DNA from: Bacteroidota bacterium
Lineage (GTDB): Bacteria; Bacteroidota; Bacteroidia; Flavobacteriales_D; Sanyastnellaceae
Length of the DNA stretch: 64,000 bases
Assembly: GCA_027622975.1 (NCBI GenBank)
Contig: JAQBVN010000004.1
Span: forward strand, 61,442 to 125,441
Direction of reading: 5' to 3'
The notes beneath the pieces are model-generated. The model did not search any database. It was given only the letters and a program-made list of their open reading frames with translations, and was not told the DNA's origin. The translations under genes were made by a program, and so were the position numbers. Shown piece by piece: positions 60,559 to 64,000 of the stretch; position 1 is the first letter of the stretch, and every line of letters starts with the position of its first letter.

Positions 60559-62158
60559 TGCCGCTGCGCCCTGGCGCCCTTTTCGTTTGTCAGAGTCGAG
60601 GGCGCACAGTGCCTTGGTGGAATTGTCTGAATCCAAGGCTTCCCTTGATGTACGCACATGTTTTGAATCGGATCCCAACAGGGCTGAGGTCTTAAGTCGT
60701 CATTGGAAGGGGTTGTTGTTGGATTTCTCCAAACAGAGGTTGGATGCCGACGTGCTCGAGGCATTGCTTGAGTTGGCACGCGAGGCTGACATCCAAGGAG
60801 CCATCGAGGACTTGTTCGCCGGGGTGAAAATCAACACCACGGAGGGTCGTGCTGTGCTTCATATGGCACTCCGCGCCAACAACACCGACGACTTTCAGGT
60901 GGACGGACAGTCTGTCATGCCTGGCGTGTTGAAGGTGCGTGAACGCATGTTGGCGTTTGCTGAGTCTATTCGTGACCGCCACAGGCAAGGCCAAATCACG
61001 GATGTGGTCAACATCGGAATTGGGGGCTCGGATTTGGGTCCGGCCATGGCTGTCAAGGCCCTTCGGCGCTTTGCCGACGGTCCAGCTTGCCATTTTGTGA
61101 GCAATGTGGACGGTGCGCATGTGGAGTCGGTGCTGTCTCGGTTGAATCCAAGAACCACCTTGCTCGTGGTGGTGAGCAAAACCTTCACCACCCAGGAAAC
61201 GATGGCAAACGCTCGCTTGGCCAAACAATGGTTGATTCAAGGGGGAGGCAATCCAGCGACTCACATGGCCGCAGTTTCGACCAACTTGGAGGCCACAGGT
61301 GCCTTTGGTATCGGCCCCGAAGCCACCTTCGGTTTTGAGGATTGGGTCGGAGGACGGTATTCGATGTGGGGTCCTGTGGGGTTGTCCATCTCCATCGCCA
61401 TTGGTGCAGAGAATTTTCAGGAGTTCCTGTCAGGTGCGCGCGAGGTAGATGTTCATGTTCAAGAGGCTCAGCCATCGGAAAACTTGCCATTGCTGCTTGC
61501 CTTGCTGGGACATTGGAACCAGCAAGTGCTTGGGATGTCATCCCATGTCGTCATTCCATACGCGGAAGATTTGAGTCGATTGCCCGCCTATTTGCAGCAG
61601 GCTGACATGGAGAGCAATGGGAAGTCAATCACGAGAAGCGGTGATCGCGTGGGGTGGTCGACGGGATCGGTGGTTTGGGGTGAGCCTGGAACGAACAGCC
61701 AACACGCTTTCTTCCAATTGTTGCACCAAGGGACGGAAATCCATCCCGTGGATTTCCTCGCCTTTGTGGAGCCAACGAGCGAACATGAAGGCATGCACGA
61801 CATGCTTTTGGCAAATGCTTTGGCTCAAGCTGAGGCCTTGCTGGTAGGTCAAAAACCACCAAAGGGTCAGCCTCATCGTGGATTTGAAGGCAATCGACCC
61901 TCCACTTTTTGGCTGTTTGATGCATTGAATCCTAGGACCTTGGGTCGGTTGGTTGCCATGCATGAACATCGAATTTTCATTCAAGGTGTGTTGTGGGGAA
62001 TTTCGAGCTTTGATCAATGGGGCGTTGAATTGGGGAAAGCCATGGCCAATGTGTTGCTTCCAGACGTCCAACATGCAGGTCACGTATCAGATTTGCCTCA
62101 CGACGCCTCGACGAGTCAACTTTTGAAGGTCATCAAAATGGCCAAGCACCCAGGTTGA
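60548..62158 (+). CDS. pgi: Glucose-6-phosphate isomerase
   Basis: A 536-residue phosphoglucose isomerase interconverting glucose 6-phosphate and fructose 6-phosphate. It shows NIGIGGSDLGPAMAVKAL, VVSKTFTTQETMANA, GGRYSMWGPVGLSIS (signature 1), the catalytic Glu region QQADMESNGKSI, and GTNSQHAFFQLLHQG. The terminal FDQWGVELGKAMA is signature 2. Its start lies inside the end of fbaA, so the two glycolytic genes are co-transcribed. Confidence 0.96.
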   Translation: MADNAAAPWRPFRLSESRAHSALVELSESKASLDVRTCFESDPNRAEVLSRHWKGLLLDFSKQRLDADVLEALLELAREADIQGAIEDLFAGVKINTTEGRAVLHMALRANNTDDFQVDGQSVMPGVLKVRERMLAFAESIRDRHRQGQITDVVNIGIGGSDLGPAMAVKALRRFADGPACHFVSNVDGAHVESVLSRLNPRTTLLVVVSKTFTTQETMANARLAKQWLIQGGGNPATHMAAVSTNLEATGAFGIGPEATFGFEDWVGGRYSMWGPVGLSISIAIGAENFQEFLSGAREVDVHVQEAQPSENLPLLLALLGHWNQQVLGMSSHVVIPYAEDLSRLPAYLQQADMESNGKSITRSGDRVGWSTGSVVWGEPGTNSQHAFFQLLHQGTEIHPVDFLAFVEPTSEHEGMHDMLLANALAQAEALLVGQKPPKGQPHRGFEGNRPSTFWLFDALNPRTLGRLVAMHEHRIFIQGVLWGISSFDQWGVELGKAMANVLLPDVQHAGHVSDLPHDASTSQLLKVIKMAKHPG

Positions 62159-62192
62159 CTGAGGTAACAATTGTTGCTTTCAGTCCCTATTT

Positions 62193-62225
62193 TTTGGGGA
62201 CTAAGTCCAAGATTGTGTAGATTAG
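62193..62225 (+). promoter_or_regulatory. Possible promoter of the repeat-rich secreted protein
   Basis: TTTG at 62193-62196, a 21-base gap, then TAGATTAG at 62218-62225 (one mismatch). The ATG is 47 bases further on. Confidence 0.4.
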
Positions 62226-62272
62226 GGGAGTTCTGAAATGCCTGTCTTGTGGAAGGCTTTCCATGAGACCAG

Positions 62273-64000
62273 ATGAAATCGAAATCCTTGAAATACAAAT
62301 TCATGAAGCATGTAATCTCTTGGGCCATTTTGGCCTTCATGGCGTTCCCAGCTCTGGCCAATTTTGTCGGGCTCGAATATGACGTCGTGGCTGAAACCGA
62401 GTTTGGCACAACCTACCGAGTGTATGCCAAATTTGACAACACCACAGATGAAGTGGTGGCTGTGTACGCTTTGGAAACGGCTCCCATGAACGTTGCTGTG
62501 AGCACGGCGTTTTATCAATCCGCCGCTGGTGGTGCCTTTGCGCAAGGAATCAACCCCTTGTTTTTTTCTGCGTTTCCGGAACTGCAATACGACAGCTGGT
62601 TCACCATCGGGTCTGCCGATGCCAACGGAACAAGCGAGGTGCAGCAGGTTGGGATGGATGCGTACCTCAATTCGTTCGAAAACGGTGGCGGTTTCTACAT
62701 TGATACCTTCATTGGAGGTTCTTGGTTTGTCCTTCCCAACCAAAGTGCAGATGCCGAGGCAGATGAGAACGGACGTGTGTTGATTGCACAGTTGACCACG
62801 GATGGTGTGGTGAACTTGACCCTCAATTTCCAATGGGATGATGAGACCACAGCCACGTTTAACGATGAAGGGGTAAGCATTTCATTTCCTTTTGTCGCGG
62901 TATTGGGATGCACCAACCCCAACGCGGACAATTACAATATCAATGCGACTGAAGACGATGGATCCTGCACCTACGGAGGAGGTCTTTGCACTGGACTTTC
63001 CTACGAGTTGGTGGCCTCTGATCCACTTGGATCAGGCCAGTCCACTTACCGCGTGTACGCCAATTTCTCGGACCCCAACGTGGAAGTGACTGCGATGTAT
63101 GGCACAGACACAGAGCCATGGGAATTGATTGGTTCCGAGCCTTTCTACCAGGATGCGCTTGGAGGGGACTTTGGAGGAGGAATCAACCCCTTGTTCTTCT
63201 CTGCGTTTCCAACGTTGGAGTTCGACACGTGGTGGACCATTGGGGCTGAGCCTGGCGATGCGGATGGATTGAACAATGCGTTTGACCAAGCCCTGACTTC
63301 GTTTGCTGATTGGAACAATGGCGGTGATTTCATTGTCAACACGTTCATTGGCGGTTCAGTTTTCGTGGTTCCAGGAGCCAACGCTCAAGGTGTTCCGGTG
63401 AATGGCCGCGTGCTGCTTGCCCAGGTGACCACCAGTGGGGAGACGAGTGCATTGATCAATTTGCAGTTCCGCGATGCGGTCCAGTTTTCTCATTACGCTG
63501 TTGGAATGACCTTGACCTTCCCGGTCGCAGGTGCTGGTTGCAATGACCCCTTGGCATGCAATTACGACGAGACTGCGGAGGGTGATGCGGATTGTGTGTA
63601 TGCCCAGACTTACTACAACTGCGACGGTTGCATCAACGATGCGGATGGAGATGGTGTGTGTGATGAATTGGAAGTTTCCGGATGCACGGACGATGGGGCA
63701 TGCAATTTTGACATCAATGCCACGGAGGATGACGGCTCATGCCTGACGCTTGATGAATGTGGTGTGTGTGGGGGAGACAATTCCACTTGCACGGGGTGTA
63801 CGAATGCTGATGCGGACAACTACGATCCGGGTGCCATCTTTGACGATGGCTCGTGCATCATCAGCGGTTGCACCAACGCCGATGCAGACAACTACAACCC
63901 TGAAGCGAACAACGACGATGGTTCTTGCATCATCAGCGGTTGCACCAACGCCGATGCGGACAACTACAACCCTGAAGCAAACAACGACGATGGTTCCTGC
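62273..64000 (+). CDS. Secreted protein with internal duplication and Asp/Asn/Cys repeats (C-terminus outside window)
   Basis: At least 576 residues with no stop before the window end. A signal peptide ends near FPALAN. Two copies of one domain (about 30-205 and 240-415) share YRVYA, FFSAFP, WTIG, DTFIGGS/NTFIGGS and VLLAQ/VLIAQ. They are separated and followed by repeats of the form GCTNADADNYNPEANNDDGS and Cys (about residues 212-235 and from 420), spaced 22-24 residues apart. Such repeats are common in large secreted proteins of marine Flavobacteriales that end in T9SS sorting domains. The sorting domain would lie beyond the window. The function is unknown. Confidence 0.8.
   Translation, partial: MKSKSLKYKFMKHVISWAILAFMAFPALANFVGLEYDVVAETEFGTTYRVYAKFDNTTDEVVAVYALETAPMNVAVSTAFYQSAAGGAFAQGINPLFFSAFPELQYDSWFTIGSADANGTSEVQQVGMDAYLNSFENGGGFYIDTFIGGSWFVLPNQSADAEADENGRVLIAQLTTDGVVNLTLNFQWDDETTATFNDEGVSISFPFVAVLGCTNPNADNYNINATEDDGSCTYGGGLCTGLSYELVASDPLGSGQSTYRVYANFSDPNVEVTAMYGTDTEPWELIGSEPFYQDALGGDFGGGINPLFFSAFPTLEFDTWWTIGAEPGDADGLNNAFDQALTSFADWNNGGDFIVNTFIGGSVFVVPGANAQGVPVNGRVLLAQVTTSGETSALINLQFRDAVQFSHYAVGMTLTFPVAGAGCNDPLACNYDETAEGDADCVYAQTYYNCDGCINDADGDGVCDELEVSGCTDDGACNFDINATEDDGSCLTLDECGVCGGDNSTCTGCTNADADNYDPGAIFDDGSCIISGCTNADADNYNPEANNDDGSCIISGCTNADADNYNPEANNDDGSC
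63857..64000 (+). repeat. Coding tandem repeat, 72 bases x 2
   Basis: Copies 63857-63928 and 63929-64000 differ at three of 72 positions, all silent third-codon changes. Each encodes one 24-residue Cys/Asp repeat. The window ends exactly on the repeat boundary and further copies may follow. Confidence 0.95.

Noticed and set aside
62182..62208. Mutually exclusive hairpins (AGTCCC, GGGACT, AGTCC) as an attenuator before the repeat protein
   Set aside because: The stems are only five or six base pairs, and the most likely promoter places the transcript start downstream of them.

Overview
The window looks like chromosome of a Bacteroidota bacterium, probably a marine Flavobacteriales-type lineage (the family is a guess). 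Evidence: two proteins end in gliding-motility-associated (type IX secretion, type B) sorting domains; porQ sits between lon and cmk; bacillithiol synthesis gene bshA, DUF4494 and DUF4920 proteins and Asp/Asn/Cys repeat proteins are present; and promoters carry the Bacteroidota -7 element TAnnTTTG with little sign of Shine-Dalgarno sites. I see no prophage, insertion sequence, CRISPR array or rRNA operon. Most of the window is dense core genome.

Layout. 1-2200: a truncated SulP anion transporter, a Crp/Fnr regulator and a tRNA-Lys/tRNA-Leu pair. 2358-10981: a secreted small protein coupled to a large T9SS protein, a superfamily I helicase, DUF4494, pcm, a threonylcarbamoyl-AMP synthase, a transaldolase-like aldolase, a DksA/TraR protein and a lipoprotein. 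10998-20535: a sugar transferase, an OmpA protein, a FAH-family enzyme, aroK, a phosphoribosyltransferase, rlmD, an EEP nuclease, a cation-chloride cotransporter-like carrier and aroQ. 20514-33195 (all minus strand): lon, porQ, cmk, a GH3/serine hydrolase fusion, bshA, a membrane protein, a lipoprotein and a 986-residue hydrolase/beta-helix protein. 33422-38466: a sugar-nucleotidyltransferase-like protein, a CarH/LitR-type MerR regulator, an ECF sigma factor with paired operators, and a T9SS adhesin-like protein. 38480-45029: a FucP-type transporter, small genes, aat, a Nudix hydrolase, a haem-motif lipoprotein, DUF4920 and ChaN. 45079-49762: an acyl-CoA carboxylase beta subunit facing a three-gene iron/cobalamin ABC transporter. 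49892-64000: a phosphoesterase, ettA, gluQ, xerD, a SPOR-like protein, a candidate small RNA, L31, ribBA, def, a TPR lipoprotein, fbaA, pgi, and a repeat-rich secreted protein running off the end.

How the parts work together. Envelope and secretion are prominent (PorQ and three large exported proteins with sorting domains or repeats). Central metabolism is represented by fbaA, pgi, the aldolase, aroK and aroQ. Translation and protein quality control are represented by the tRNAs, EttA, GluQ, RlmD, Def, Aat, L31 and Lon.

Most interesting signals: (1) two palindromes with identical geometry (12-base arms, 14-base spacer, 53 bases apart) flanking the ECF sigma promoter, next to a MerR regulator with cobalamin-photoreceptor residues; (2) -7 elements placed about four bases before start codons at many genes, implying leaderless mRNAs; (3) an orphan small RNA unit with promoter and terminator; (4) degenerate enzymes, namely a RibBA lacking the zinc cysteines of its GTP cyclohydrolase II half and a possible acyltransferase-like protein without a catalytic motif.
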